A DNA stretch of 56,624 bases from Sphingomonas sp. (GCA_013816595.1 JACDEB010000005.1:1-56624), one strand, 5' to 3'; shown: positions 44,872 to 54,700, counted from the first letter of the stretch. The notes: generated from the letters alone by a model not told the origin. A program made the numbers and translations.

Positions 44872-47800
44872 GTGGAGCGACGCTGGAACTTTGCGATCGA
44901 TCGCGGCGGCACGTTTACCGACGTGATCGCAAGCGCCCCGGACGGCAGTGTTCGGGTCGAAAAGCTGCTTTCGGACAACCCGCGCCACTATGACGATGCG
45001 GCGCTGGAAGCGATTGCGCGCATCATCGGCGCCGAAGGCGGCTCGATCGGCGAGGTTCGAATGGGCACGACGGTCGCCACCAATGCATTGCTCGAACGCA
45101 AGGGCGCGCGCTGCGGACTTGCGATTACCAGTGGACTTGGCGACGCTTTGCGCATCGGGACCCAAGCCAGACCCGATATTTTCGCGCGCCAGATCGTCCT
45201 TCCCGCGATGCTCTACGATGCTGTCGCGGAGATCGACGAGCGGGTTGGCGCCGATGGCGGTATCATTCGCCCGCTCGACGAAGAACAAGCTCATGGCGCG
45301 CTCCTGTCTCTGCGCAATCAAGGCTTAGAAGCACTCGCCATCGTCCTGATGCACGGCTGGAAATATAGCGCGAACGAGCAACGCGTGGCTCAAATCGCCG
45401 CCGAGCTTGGCTTCACCCAAATCTCGGTCAGTCACGAGGTCGCGCCGCTGATCAAGCTCGTCGGGCGCGGCGATACGACAGTGGCCGACAGCTATTTATC
45501 GCCCGTCCTGCGCCGCTATGTTGAGCGCGTCGAAGCGGGATTGCCGGATGGAACGCCGCTCCATTTCATGCAGTCCAACGGCGGTCTTACCAGCGCCCAC
45601 GCCTTTCGCGGCAAGGATTCAATCCTCTCCGGACCCGCGGGGGGAGTGGTCGGAATGGTCGCTGCCGGTGCATCCCATGAAGCGCTCCGGCTGATCGGCT
45701 TCGACATGGGCGGGACATCGACCGATGTGTCGCATTTTGCCGGCCAATTCGAACTCGGCGACGAAAATGTCATCGCCGGAGTGCGGATCCGGGCACCGAT
45801 GATGAACATCCATACCATCGCTGCTGGCGGCGGCTCGGTGTGCCGGTTCGATGGCATGCGCTTTCGGGTCGGGCCGCAATCGGCGGGCGCGAACCCGGGT
45901 CCCGCTTGTTATCGCAATGGCGGGCCGCTGACCGTTACCGACTGCAACCTGTTTCTCGGCCGGATCGATCCCGATCGTTTCCCCGCGGTCTTCGGCCCGC
46001 AAGGCGATCAGCCGCTCGATCATGACGCCGCCGCCGCGCGCCTGGCCGAGGTCGCGGACAGCCTTAGCGGGAAGATGAGCCTGGCTTCGATCGCCGAGGG
46101 ATTTCTGGCCATTGCGGTCGACAATATGGCGGCCGCGATCCGCAAGATCAGCATCGCTCGCGGGCACGATGTTACGCTTTATACTCTCGCATGTTTTGGC
46201 GGGGCCGGGGGCCAGCATGCCTGCAACGTCGCCGACGCCTTGGGCATGGAGAATATCCTCATCCACTCGCTCGCGGGCCTGCTGTCGGCTTATGGTATCG
46301 GCATCGCCGACGTGAAGGCGATCCGCGATCGCAGCTGGCTCAAACCGCTCGATGAGGATTTCAGCGAGGCCCTGGCGGCGTTGGAGGCTCAAGCGCGGCT
46401 GGCGTTGCTCGACCAGGGGTTGGCAACCGAGCAGATCACGATCGAGCGCCGCGCCCGACTGCGCACCTCGGGATCGGATACGACCCTGGAGCTGGACGTG
46501 GGCGATACTGAGACGATGGGCGCCGCTTTCCTGGCGCTTCACCGCCAGCGTTTCGGCTATATCGAGGCCGACAGCGCGATCATCGTTGACGCTTTGGTGG
46601 TCGAAGCGATCGGCCGCACCGGCTCGCGCCTCGCCGCGACCACCGCTGGGCCGCCGGGAAAGCGCTGGACCGGTCCGGCGCTGATCAACGAGACCGGATC
46701 GACCGTAGTCGTCGAACCCGGCTGGACCGCGGTTCGCGCTGGTGACGGGTCGCTGATCCTGACCCGATCCGGGCCGGTCCAGCGAGCGGCGGCGATCGGG
46801 ACCGAGGCCGATCCCGTCCGGCTCGAGATTTTCAACAATCTGTTCATGGCCATCGCCGACGAAATGGGGGTCGCGCTGCAAGCGACGGCGACCTCGGTCA
46901 ATATCAAGGAGCGGCTCGATTTCTCCTGCGCGATGTTCGATTCCGCCGGCGCTCTGATCGCCAACGCGCCGCACATTCCGGTCCATTTGGGGTCGATGGG
47001 CGAAAGCATCCGAACCATCATCGAGGCCCGCGGCGGAATGGCCGACGGGCGCGGGATTCGCCGCGGCGATGCCTATGTCTTGAACGATCCCTATCGCGGC
47101 GGCACGCATTTGCCCGACATCACCGTCATCATGCCGGTGTTTTACGGCGCTGACAGCGACCAGCCCGACGCCTTTGTCGCGGCGCGCGGGCACCATTCGG
47201 ATGTCGGCGGGATCGCGCCCGGATCGATGCCGCCCGACAGCAAGACCATCGCCGATGAAGGCGTTCTGATCGACAATGTGCTGCTGGTCGACGAGGGGCG
47301 ATTCCGCGAAGCCGAAATGCGCGCGCTGCTCGGATCTGGCATGTGGCCGGCGCGCAGCCCCGACCGCAATATTTCCGATTTGAAGGCGCAGCTTGCAGCC
47401 TGCACGCGCGGCGCCGAAGCGCTTGCGGGGACTGCTCGCGATGTCGGGCCGGCTGTCGTCGCCGCTTATATGGATCACGTTCTTGCCAATGCCGAGGAAT
47501 CGGTCCGGCGGCTTCTCGGGCGCCTGGAGGATGGCGAATTCGCTTATGCGATGGACAATGGAGCGACGGTCAAGGTCGCGATCCGGGTCGACCGCAAGGC
47601 CCGCTCCGCGACGTTCGATTTCACCGGCACCAGCCCGCAGCTGAGCGACAATTTCAACGCCCCTTATTCGATCGCGCGCGCAGCGTCGCTGTACGTTGTT
47701 CGGACGCTCATCGACGAGGTCATCCCGATGAACGATGGCTGCCTTCGCCCGATCACCTTGGTCGTACCCGACGGATCGATGCTCAAACCGGCGTCTCCCG

Positions 47801-48360
47801 CCGCGGTCGTTGCCGGCAATGTCGAAACCAGCCAGGTCGTCACCGACTGCCTGTTTGCCGCGACCGGCGAGCTTGCCCCCGCGCAGGGGACGATGAACAA
47901 TTTCACCTTCGGCAATGCGCGCCACCAATATTATGAGACGATCTGCGGCGGATCGGGCGCCGGGCCGGACCATGACGGGACCGACGCGGTTCAGACCCAC
48001 ATGACCAACAGCCGGCTGACCGATCCTGAAATCCTCGAAACCCGCTTTCCGGTGCGGCTCAAGCGGTTCTGCATCCGCCGCGGATCAGGCGGGGAGGGCG
48101 CTCATCGCGGCGGCAATGGAGTGGTGCGCGCTTTGACCTTCCTCGAACCGATGCGGGCCAATATCCTGGCCAACCGGCGCGAGGTCGCGCCGCGCGGGAT
48201 CAAGGGTGGCGGCAATGCCTCGCCCGGACGCAATTGGGTCGAGCGCGCCGACGGGCGGATCGATCATTTTGGTGCTACCGCCGCAGTCGAGGTCAATGCC
48301 GGCGATTGTTTCGTGATCGAGACGCCCGGCGGCGGCGGCTTCGGGAGGAGAGGCGGATGA
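44872..48360 (+). CDS. ATP-dependent 5-oxoprolinase (HyuA/HyuB fused)
   Basis: A 1162-residue enzyme that opens 5-oxoproline (pyroglutamate) to L-glutamate at the cost of ATP. The HyuA half (1-640) has the nucleotide motifs [31 protein letters not shown] and [16 protein letters not shown]. The HyuB half (from about 648) has [43 protein letters not shown] and [10 protein letters not shown]. Order, length and the D-R-G-G-T-F-T-D opening match eukaryote-like OPLAH rather than N-methylhydantoinase. The start is GTG 44872 with no clear ribosome site. It is the first of a row of overlapping genes. Confidence 0.9.
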   Translation: MERRWNFAIDRGGTFTDVIASAPDGSVRVEKLLSDNPRHYDDAALEAIARIIGAEGGSIGEVRMGTTVATNALLERKGARCGLAITSGLGDALRIGTQARPDIFARQIVLPAMLYDAVAEIDERVGADGGIIRPLDEEQAHGALLSLRNQGLEALAIVLMHGWKYSANEQRVAQIAAELGFTQISVSHEVAPLIKLVGRGDTTVADSYLSPVLRRYVERVEAGLPDGTPLHFMQSNGGLTSAHAFRGKDSILSGPAGGVVGMVAAGASHEALRLIGFDMGGTSTDVSHFAGQFELGDENVIAGVRIRAPMMNIHTIAAGGGSVCRFDGMRFRVGPQSAGANPGPACYRNGGPLTVTDCNLFLGRIDPDRFPAVFGPQGDQPLDHDAAAARLAEVADSLSGKMSLASIAEGFLAIAVDNMAAAIRKISIARGHDVTLYTLACFGGAGGQHACNVADALGMENILIHSLAGLLSAYGIGIADVKAIRDRSWLKPLDEDFSEALAALEAQARLALLDQGLATEQITIERRARLRTSGSDTTLELDVGDTETMGAAFLALHRQRFGYIEADSAIIVDALVVEAIGRTGSRLAATTAGPPGKRWTGPALINETGSTVVVEPGWTAVRAGDGSLILTRSGPVQRAAAIGTEADPVRLEIFNNLFMAIADEMGVALQATATSVNIKERLDFSCAMFDSAGALIANAPHIPVHLGSMGESIRTIIEARGGMADGRGIRRGDAYVLNDPYRGGTHLPDITVIMPVFYGADSDQPDAFVAARGHHSDVGGIAPGSMPPDSKTIADEGVLIDNVLLVDEGRFREAEMRALLGSGMWPARSPDRNISDLKAQLAACTRGAEALAGTARDVGPAVVAAYMDHVLANAEESVRRLLGRLEDGEFAYAMDNGATVKVAIRVDRKARSATFDFTGTSPQLSDNFNAPYSIARAASLYVVRTLIDEVIPMNDGCLRPITLVVPDGSMLKPASPAAVVAGNVETSQVVTDCLFAATGELAPAQGTMNNFTFGNARHQYYETICGGSGAGPDHDGTDAVQTHMTNSRLTDPEILETRFPVRLKRFCIRRGSGGEGAHRGGNGVVRALTFLEPMRANILANRREVAPRGIKGGGNASPGRNWVERADGRIDHFGATAAVEVNAGDCFVIETPGGGGFGRRGG

Positions 48361-49031
48361 TCGATTATTGGCCGCTGGTCGGCATATTGCTGGTGGTCGC
48401 GGGGTTCGCCCTCCGGTTCAACCCGCTGCTGGTGGTCGCGGTCTCGGCGATCGCCACCGGCCTGCTCGGCGGGATGGATCTCGCCAAGGTTATCGCTTTG
48501 CTCGGCAAGGGCTTCAACGACAATCGCTACGTGACAATCATCTACATCGTGCTGCCGGTCATCGGGCTGCTCGAACGTTATGGCTTGCAGCAGCGGGCGC
48601 GGTCGCTGATCGGGCGAATGCGCGGTGCAAGCGCGGGTCGGATCCTCATTTTCTATCTCGGCTTTAGGCAGATTTTCGCGGCGCTTGGACTGACCTCCGT
48701 TGCCGGCCACCCGCAAACGGTTCGACCGCTGGTCGCGCCAATGGCCGAGGCGGCAGCGGAAAAGGTTCATGGAACGCTGAGCGATGCCGAGCGCGAGCGG
48801 GTTAAGGCGATGGCGGCTGCGACCGACAATATCGGTTTGTTCTTCGGCGAAGACATCTTTCTCGCCATCGCCTCGATACTGCTCATCCAGGGGTCGCTTG
48901 CCGGGTTCGGCATTCAGCTCACCCCGTTCCAGCTGTCGGTGTGGGCGATCCCGACTGCGATCGCGGCGTTCATCATCCATTCGGTTCGTCTGGCACTGTT
49001 TGAGCGCTCGCTCGCCAATGCGCGCGCATGA
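48357..49031 (+). CDS. DUF969 membrane protein (putative transporter subunit)
   Basis: A 224-residue membrane protein with about five to six hydrophobic segments (YWPLVGILLVVAGFALRF; LLVVAVSAIATGLLGG; TIIYIVLPVIGLLERYG; FLAIASILLIQGSLAGFG). It has the family's conserved FRQIFAALGLTSVAGHPQTV and D-N-I-G-L-F-F-G-E-D-I-F. DUF969 and DUF979 are always found as neighbours and look like two halves of one permease. In Gram-positives they sit beside pyrrolidone-carboxylate peptidase, which suggests pyroglutamate-type substrates. The ATG overlaps the oxoprolinase stop (ATGA). Confidence 0.88.
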   Translation: MIDYWPLVGILLVVAGFALRFNPLLVVAVSAIATGLLGGMDLAKVIALLGKGFNDNRYVTIIYIVLPVIGLLERYGLQQRARSLIGRMRGASAGRILIFYLGFRQIFAALGLTSVAGHPQTVRPLVAPMAEAAAEKVHGTLSDAERERVKAMAAATDNIGLFFGEDIFLAIASILLIQGSLAGFGIQLTPFQLSVWAIPTAIAAFIIHSVRLALFERSLANARA

Positions 49032-49981
49032 TCGACCTCCACTGGCTCTATGTCCTTGCCGGCGCGGTATTCGCGGCTTTCGCGATCTCCAGCGTCCGCG
49101 ACCGGACCAATCCCAAGCGGCTCGGCAATGCCGCCTTCTGGGGTTTGTTGGCGGCGAGCTTCTGGTTCGGCGATTTCTTCGGTGATCTGGGCAATGGTGT
49201 GCTGGTGCTGGCGCTGGTCGCAATCGCCGGCGCGCATTTGCTCGGCAAGGGGAAGGGGGCTTCAACCTCGCCCGAGGAACGGGAAGAATCGTCCCAGCGA
49301 TATGGCAACCGCCTGTTCCTGCCTGCGTTGATCATCCCGCTGACCGCTTTCGTCGGCACGCTGGCGTTCAATTACACTCCGCTCAAGGGCCTGGGATTGA
49401 TCGACCCCAAATCGGTGACGCTGGTGCTGCTCGGCCTTGGCGTGATCATCGCGCTGGCGGTTTGTTATGTGTGGCTTCGGCCCCCGGCAACGGCGCCGAT
49501 CGAGGAGGGGCGACGCCTTATGGAATCGATCGGATGGGCAGCGGTCCTTCCCCAGATGCTTGCCGCCTTGGGCGCGATCTTCGCCGTGGCCGGGGTCGGA
49601 ACGACCGTCGGGGCCATCGCCGGCGCGATCCTGCCCAGCGGCAACACCTTCCTCGCGGTCTTGCTCTATGCCGGCGGAATGGCGGTGTTCACGATGATCA
49701 TGGGCAATGCCTTTGCTGCGTTCCCGGTGATGATCGCGGCGATCGGAGTGCCAATCCTGATCCACCAGGACGGCGGCAATCCCGCGGTGATCGGCGCGGT
49801 CGGGATGCTGGCGGGTTTCTGCGGGACATTATGCACACCGATGGCGGCCAATTTCAACATCGTCCCGGCGGCTTTGCTCGAGCTCAGGAATCAATATGCG
49901 GTGATCCGGGCACAAGTGCCGACCGCGCTCCCGTTGTTCGCGGTCAACGTCCTGATCATCTATTTCGCGGCCTTCAGATGA
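49028..49981 (+). CDS. DUF979 membrane protein (putative transporter subunit)
   Basis: A 317-residue protein with about nine membrane segments. Conserved blocks include FWGLLAASFWFGDFFGD, FNYTPLKGLGLIDPKSVTLV, QMLAALGAIFAVAGVGTTVG, FTMIMGNAFAAFPVMIAAIG and a C-terminal G-F-C-G-T-L-C-T-P-M-A-A-N-F-N. The partner DUF969 gene overlaps it by 4 bases (ATGA), so the two are made together. Transport of 5-oxoproline or a pyroglutamyl peptide is inferred from context and not proven. A short fossil of another copy lies at 44346-44396. Confidence 0.88.
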   Translation: MIDLHWLYVLAGAVFAAFAISSVRDRTNPKRLGNAAFWGLLAASFWFGDFFGDLGNGVLVLALVAIAGAHLLGKGKGASTSPEEREESSQRYGNRLFLPALIIPLTAFVGTLAFNYTPLKGLGLIDPKSVTLVLLGLGVIIALAVCYVWLRPPATAPIEEGRRLMESIGWAAVLPQMLAALGAIFAVAGVGTTVGAIAGAILPSGNTFLAVLLYAGGMAVFTMIMGNAFAAFPVMIAAIGVPILIHQDGGNPAVIGAVGMLAGFCGTLCTPMAANFNIVPAALLELRNQYAVIRAQVPTALPLFAVNVLIIYFAAFR

Positions 49982-50964
49982 TCGAGCTTACACCCGAACT
50001 CGCCAGCCACATGGCCCGGATCGCGCTTGGCCATGTCTCCCGCGAATATCCGCACAAGCTCGACCATGTGCTCGACAGCGATGATGATGCGCGGGGGCCA
50101 AAGGCACTTCACCCAATTTTCTTTGGCAGCTTCGACTGGCACAGCTGCGTTCACGGCTGGTGGACGCTGTTGACGCTCAGGCGGCTGTTCCCGGACATGG
50201 CCGAGGCCGAAGCGATCGAGCGGCTCGCCGATGCCAGCTTCACGCCGGCCAAGGTCGTCGCCGAGCTCGCTTACCTTCAGCGCCCGTCGAGCCGCGGGTT
50301 CGAGCGGCCTTATGGCTGGGCTTGGCTGCTTTACCTCCACCTTGAGGCGTCGCGGCACGGGGACAGGAGTTGGGGCGATGAACTCGCAGCCCTGGCCGGG
50401 GCCTTCGCCGAGCGCTTCCGCAATTTCCTACCGCTGCTGACCTATCCTGTCCGCGCCGGCACGCATTTCAACAGCGCGTTTGCGCTGGTCCTGGCGCGCG
50501 AATGGGCGGAACGGTTCGATCCGCCATTGGGCGGGTTGATTGCCGAGCGGGTGTGCGACTGGTTTGGCGACGATCGTGATTGCCAAGCATGGGAGCCCAG
50601 CGGTGAGGATTTCCTCTCGCCGGCATTGGTCGAGGCTTTGGTCATCGCCGAATGCCGCGCGGCGCTGTTCGCTGGCTGGTTCAACGGGTTCCTGCCGCGG
50701 GTCGAGCAGCGCCAGCCCGCGACCTTGTTCACGCCAGCCACCGTCAGCGACCGAAGCGATGGCAAGATCGCTCACCTTGACGGGCTTAATCTCAGCCGCG
50801 CCTGGTGCTGGCGCAAGCTGGCGGCGTTGCTGCCCGAAGCGGAAGCGACATTGGCCCGGGACGTCGCCGAAACCCACCTTGCAGCGGCGCTGCCGCACCT
50901 GTCGGGCGATTATATGGGCGAGCATTGGCTGGCGAGTTTTGCGCTGCTGGCGCTGCTTGCCTGA
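49978..50964 (+). CDS. DUF2891 family protein
   Basis: A 328-residue soluble, helical protein. Recognisable blocks: HPIFFGSFDWHSCVHGWWTL, ERPYGWAWLLYLHLE, VRAGTHFNSAFALVLA, AWEPSGEDFLSPALVEA and LNLSRAWCWRKLA. The layout (an alpha/alpha toroid with several Trp and His) looks like glycan-active or epimerase-like folds, but no activity is established. In this operon it may act on the same peptide or amide substrate. The start ATG overlaps DUF979's stop. There is no signal peptide, so it works in the cytoplasm. Confidence 0.85.
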   Translation: MIELTPELASHMARIALGHVSREYPHKLDHVLDSDDDARGPKALHPIFFGSFDWHSCVHGWWTLLTLRRLFPDMAEAEAIERLADASFTPAKVVAELAYLQRPSSRGFERPYGWAWLLYLHLEASRHGDRSWGDELAALAGAFAERFRNFLPLLTYPVRAGTHFNSAFALVLAREWAERFDPPLGGLIAERVCDWFGDDRDCQAWEPSGEDFLSPALVEALVIAECRAALFAGWFNGFLPRVEQRQPATLFTPATVSDRSDGKIAHLDGLNLSRAWCWRKLAALLPEAEATLARDVAETHLAAALPHLSGDYMGEHWLASFALLALLA

Positions 50965-50998
50965 CCGCGACGCAACCGAAACGCCGCCGAAACGCTAT

Positions 50999-51793
50999 AT
51001 GGCGATGAGTATGAGCAAGGAAAAATGGTGGACCGTCCAGCAAGGACCGGGCCCAATCGTCGCAACCGCCATCCACGACGGCCACGATCTTCGATTCGAA
51101 GTCGCCGAGGCGATGAAATTGCCGGACCTCGATCGGCTGCGTGAGGAGGACCCGTTCACCGGCCAGGCGATCGTTGACATCCCCAACCATGTCATCGCCC
51201 ACCGCTCGCGCTTCGAATTCGATCTCAACCGCGGCGGGGACAGCGCGGTCTATTCGACCCCAGAGCAAGCGTGGGGACTGGATATTTGGCACCAGCCTCC
51301 CGAGCGCAATCTCATCGACCGCTCGCTTGAAATCCATTCGGCTTATTACCGGATGCTGGGTGCGATGCTCGACGGAATTGCCGCCGATCACGAACGCTTT
51401 GTGGTCATCGACGTCCACAGCTACAACCATCGGCGCGACGGCGCCGACGGAGCGCCGACCGATCCCGCCAAAGCTCCGGACATCAACATCGGGACCTTTT
51501 CGATGCCGCGCGATGAGTGGGCGTTCCTGATGAACCCGCTGATAGAGGCAATGCGCGGGTTCGACTTCAACGGTCGCCAGCTGGACGTGCGCGAGAATAT
51601 AGCTTTTCAGGGCAAGGGCGAACAAACCCGATTTATCCACGACCGCTACCCCGGCCAAGGCTGCGCCATCGCGCTCGAATTCAAGAAGTTTTTCATGGAC
51701 GAATGGAGCGGCCAGCCCGATCCGCTTGAGCTCGATGCGATGCGCCGGCTCATCACCTTTACCGCCGAAACCTGCGAGCGCTTGCTGAGGTGA
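50999..51793 (+). CDS. N-formylglutamate amidohydrolase family protein
   Basis: A 264-residue member of the N-formylglutamate deformylase (HutG/FGase) family, which cleaves amide bonds at glutamate N-acyl groups using zinc. Visible: IPNHVIAHRSRFEFDLNRGG (substrate/metal region), VIDVHSYNHRRDGADGAP (D-x-H-S-x-x-H) and ALEFKKFFMDEWSG with the catalytic Glu. It is not within a histidine-degradation (hut) cluster, so the natural substrate is probably another N-acyl-glutamate or peptide. In-frame ATGs at 50999, 51005 and 51011 are equally possible starts. It follows DUF2891 after 34 bases and overlaps the next gene (GTGA). Confidence 0.85.
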   Translation: MAMSMSKEKWWTVQQGPGPIVATAIHDGHDLRFEVAEAMKLPDLDRLREEDPFTGQAIVDIPNHVIAHRSRFEFDLNRGGDSAVYSTPEQAWGLDIWHQPPERNLIDRSLEIHSAYYRMLGAMLDGIAADHERFVVIDVHSYNHRRDGADGAPTDPAKAPDINIGTFSMPRDEWAFLMNPLIEAMRGFDFNGRQLDVRENIAFQGKGEQTRFIHDRYPGQGCAIALEFKKFFMDEWSGQPDPLELDAMRRLITFTAETCERLLR

Positions 51794-53649
51794 CCGGCGG
51801 AACGAATCTTCGCGCGGTCCAAAGCGGATTCGCGGCGCATTTCTCCGCGACCGGCGCGCTCCGCGAAGGCGTCGGCAGGAGCGGACGGGTCCACCTCGAC
51901 CGGTGGTTGCCGTTTATCTTTCTCCATCGCGGCGCCGATGACGAGGACAGCCTGGCGCGGCGGATCGCGATCAACAGCCCGTCTTATTGTCTGTGGAACG
52001 AAAGCGACGACGAGGCCTCGCGCGGCGCTCTGGCCGACGTGGTGGCGGCGCTTGCCGACCACGAAGGGCGGGTTCTGGTCGTTACGCTAATCGACGGCCC
52101 GATCCTCCCCCATGTTGCCGGTTCCGACAAATTGCCGCCGTTCGAAGCGGTCATCGGGGCCGGACGCCACGACGATGCCGAGCGTTCCGCAGCCGCGCTT
52201 GAGCATGCCTTGGCGAAGGTCGAAATCGACCTGCGTCATTGCAAGGTCGACCGCCGCGGGTTCGAATCACGTCTTCCCGCCGGTTTCGATGAAGCACTGG
52301 ACGCCGTGCAAGGCGTGGCGCGGCTATCGCTCGAGGTTCCGCCGATCCATCGCAGCGCGGGCGGGGCGGTGTTCCCCGAAATCCGCCACGAACTCGTCAT
52401 GCACATGGGCGATGCGCTGCTTCGCACGGCCTGCGCGTTTATCGATGACGGCAAACGCGAAGCCCCCAAACATTATCGATCGCTCGGCCGAAGCGCCTAT
52501 CTCGCCGCCGCGCTCAAGGCCGACAAACGGCTTGCTGCAATGTCGGCCAGCTTCGATTTCCTGCTGTCGATTTCCCCAATCGACACGGCCCGCGCATGCG
52601 ACGAATTCCTGGCCGGAAAGGCGCAGGAAGCGCCGCGCTTTCATTATCGGCCGCTCAGTGTCGATCCCGATGCCGCCAAAGGCGAGCTCTATGACATCGA
52701 CCTCGCACAGCTCGAAGATCCGCTGCTCGAAACCCTGTTGTCCGAAAAGCGCCGCGAAATCGATGCCCAGCTGACGATGCTAGCGACCCGCAACACCAAT
52801 GCCTTCCAGCCGGCTTCGATGGTGCTTTATGGCACGGTGGATGCGGCGCTGCTGGAAAGTGCCCGATCGATCCTCGCGGTTCCCGGCATCAATCCGCGAC
52901 GCGGAGAGGGGGTCGGGGCCGAACGGATAGCCAGGGCAGCGCGCGCAACGATCGACCAATACCAGGCGCAAGATAAGAGGTTCGCGGCCACGGTCGAGGT
53001 GCGCGACGATGTGTCGGGGCTGATGGTGTCGCGCGACCGGCTGATGATCGGGAGCGATTCGGCAATGCCCGCGAACCGGCTCGACGCGCTTCTTGCCCAC
53101 GAGGTCGGCGTCCATTTGCTGACCTATTTCAACGGCGCTTCACAGGGTCTCGGCATCTTTGCCTCGGGCCTGGCCGGCTATGAAGGGGTCCAGGAAGGTC
53201 TCGGAGTGTTCGCCGAATGGGCCGTCGGCGGGCTTACGCGGGCGCGTATGCGGTTGCTCGCGGCGCGGGTGGTCGCGGTTCATGCGATGCAGCAGGGTGC
53301 CGAATTCATCCAGTGCTACCGGATGCTCCACCACGACCATGGCTTCACCCCGCGCGGCGCCTTCGGGATTGCGGCGCGGGTGTTTCGTTCCGGCGGGCTG
53401 GCCAAGGACGCGATCTACCTCAAGGGCTTCAAGAGCGTCATCGATATGCTGGCCGAGGGACGAAGCCTGGCGCCGTTCTGGCTCGGCAAGATCGCAAAGC
53501 GGCATGTGTCGGCGATCGAGGAGTTGCTTCAGCGCGGCCTGGTCCATGAACCGATCTTCACGCCGCAGTTTCTTTCCGATGACGGGACCAAACAGCGCAT
53601 CGCGCGTTTGCGGACACGAAGCCATCTCAGCGAATTGCTGAACGATTAG
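51790..53649 (+). CDS. DUF1704 metallopeptidase-like protein (QEGLA motif)
   Basis: A 619-residue protein named in databases as flavohemoglobin-expression-modulating QEGLA motif protein. The DUF1704 half holds L-L-A-H-E-V-G-V-H-L-L: His437-Glu438 and His442 form an HExxxH zinc site. Q-E-G-L-G-V-F-A-E follows at 468-476, with Glu469 the likely third ligand. The animal tubulin carboxypeptidase MATCAP shares this domain and HExxxH layout, so a carboxypeptidase acting on a C-terminal residue is the best guess. The first 200 residues (WLPFIFLHRGADDEDSL ...) are a separate domain resembling the N-formylglutamate-type partner. GTG 51790 overlaps the preceding stop. Confidence 0.82.
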   Translation: MTGGTNLRAVQSGFAAHFSATGALREGVGRSGRVHLDRWLPFIFLHRGADDEDSLARRIAINSPSYCLWNESDDEASRGALADVVAALADHEGRVLVVTLIDGPILPHVAGSDKLPPFEAVIGAGRHDDAERSAAALEHALAKVEIDLRHCKVDRRGFESRLPAGFDEALDAVQGVARLSLEVPPIHRSAGGAVFPEIRHELVMHMGDALLRTACAFIDDGKREAPKHYRSLGRSAYLAAALKADKRLAAMSASFDFLLSISPIDTARACDEFLAGKAQEAPRFHYRPLSVDPDAAKGELYDIDLAQLEDPLLETLLSEKRREIDAQLTMLATRNTNAFQPASMVLYGTVDAALLESARSILAVPGINPRRGEGVGAERIARAARATIDQYQAQDKRFAATVEVRDDVSGLMVSRDRLMIGSDSAMPANRLDALLAHEVGVHLLTYFNGASQGLGIFASGLAGYEGVQEGLGVFAEWAVGGLTRARMRLLAARVVAVHAMQQGAEFIQCYRMLHHDHGFTPRGAFGIAARVFRSGGLAKDAIYLKGFKSVIDMLAEGRSLAPFWLGKIAKRHVSAIEELLQRGLVHEPIFTPQFLSDDGTKQRIARLRTRSHLSELLND

Positions 53650-53659
53650 GGGAAGTCAC

Positions 53660-54700
53660 TTGCGCATTGCGTTTTTCGTCAACGATCTCGAGCGGGAATT
53701 TGCCGGCTATGCGACCACCGTACTGGCCCACCAGGCGGCGGAGCGCGGGCACCAGGTCTATTATCTGACGCCCGAGGACTTCATCCTCCGCCCCGACGAC
53801 AGTTTGTGGGCTCACGCCCGAACCATGCCCAAGCGGAAATATAAGGACCGAGCGGACTTCTTCGCCACCCTGCGCTCGCCCAAAACCAAGGTCGAGCCGG
53901 TCGACATGGCCGAAGTCGACGTCCTCATGCTGCGCAACGACCCGTCGATCGATTTCGAACGCGGCTGGGCGATGGAGGCGGGGATCCTGTTCGGACGCGA
54001 GGCCGCCAAGCGCGGGACTATCGTTCTCAACGATCCCGATAGCCTGAGCCGGGCCACCAACAAGCTCTATTTCCAGAGCTTTCCGGTCGAGGCCCGGGCC
54101 AAGACGTTGATCAGCAAGAACGAAAGCGACCTCAAGGAATTCGCCAAGGAACATGGGTCGATCATCCTCAAACCGCTACAGGGTTCGGGCGGCACTGGGG
54201 TGTTCAAGGTCGATTCCAAAAGCGCGTCGAACCTCAACCAGATGATCGAGGCAATTGGCCGCGACGGCTACATCATCGCCCAGGCCTATGTCCCAGCTGC
54301 GAAAAAGGGCGACATCCGCTTTTTCCTCATGAACGGGGTACCGCTCCAGATTGACGGCAAATATTGCGCGCTTCGCCGGGTCGCTTCGGCCGATGATATC
54401 CGCTCCAACATCCACGCTGGAGGCACGGCCGAGGCGGTCGAGATCGGCGAGACGGAATTGCGCGTGGCGGAGATCATCCGACCTAAGTTGGTGGCGGATG
54501 GGATGTTCCTGGTCGGGATCGACATTGTCGGCGACAAGATCCTCGAAGTGAATGTATTCTCGCCCGGCAATCTCAAAAGCTGCTCGGACATGGCGGGTGT
54601 CGATTTTTCGGTGCCGATTATCGAATCGATCGAACGCAAGGTCGCGATCCGCAAGGATTATGGAGCTGTGTTCGATAACCGCCATTTGGCGGTTCTGTAG
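53660..54700 (+). CDS. glutathione synthase-like ATP-grasp ligase
   Basis: A 346-residue ATP-grasp enzyme. The N-terminal domain reads MRIAFFVNDLEREFAGYATT and DVLMLRNDPSIDFERGWAME. The ATP-grasp part has IILKPLQGSGGTGVFKV, QAYVPAAKKGDIRFFLMNG and VGIDIVGDKILEVNVFSPGN, with the metal/ATP-binding E-V-N. It resembles GshB but the specificity loop differs, so it may link an amino acid other than glycine. The TTG start is preceded by GGGGAAG. It is the last gene of the array; a short AACCGCCA/TGGCGGTT hairpin lies inside its final codons. Confidence 0.85.
   Translation: MRIAFFVNDLEREFAGYATTVLAHQAAERGHQVYYLTPEDFILRPDDSLWAHARTMPKRKYKDRADFFATLRSPKTKVEPVDMAEVDVLMLRNDPSIDFERGWAMEAGILFGREAAKRGTIVLNDPDSLSRATNKLYFQSFPVEARAKTLISKNESDLKEFAKEHGSIILKPLQGSGGTGVFKVDSKSASNLNQMIEAIGRDGYIIAQAYVPAAKKGDIRFFLMNGVPLQIDGKYCALRRVASADDIRSNIHAGGTAEAVEIGETELRVAEIIRPKLVADGMFLVGIDIVGDKILEVNVFSPGNLKSCSDMAGVDFSVPIIESIERKVAIRKDYGAVFDNRHLAVL

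Noticed and set aside
45619-48000. A 793-codon open frame on the minus strand opposite 5-oxoprolinase
   Set aside because: It lies wholly antisense to a gene with strong family motifs; its composition (R, D and G rich) is what high-GC antisense frames give. No start context or domain.
51790-53649. Taking the 'flavohemoglobin expression' name at face value
   Set aside because: Nothing in the window (no hmp-like gene, no regulator domain) supports that role; the HExxxH motif points to a metallopeptidase.
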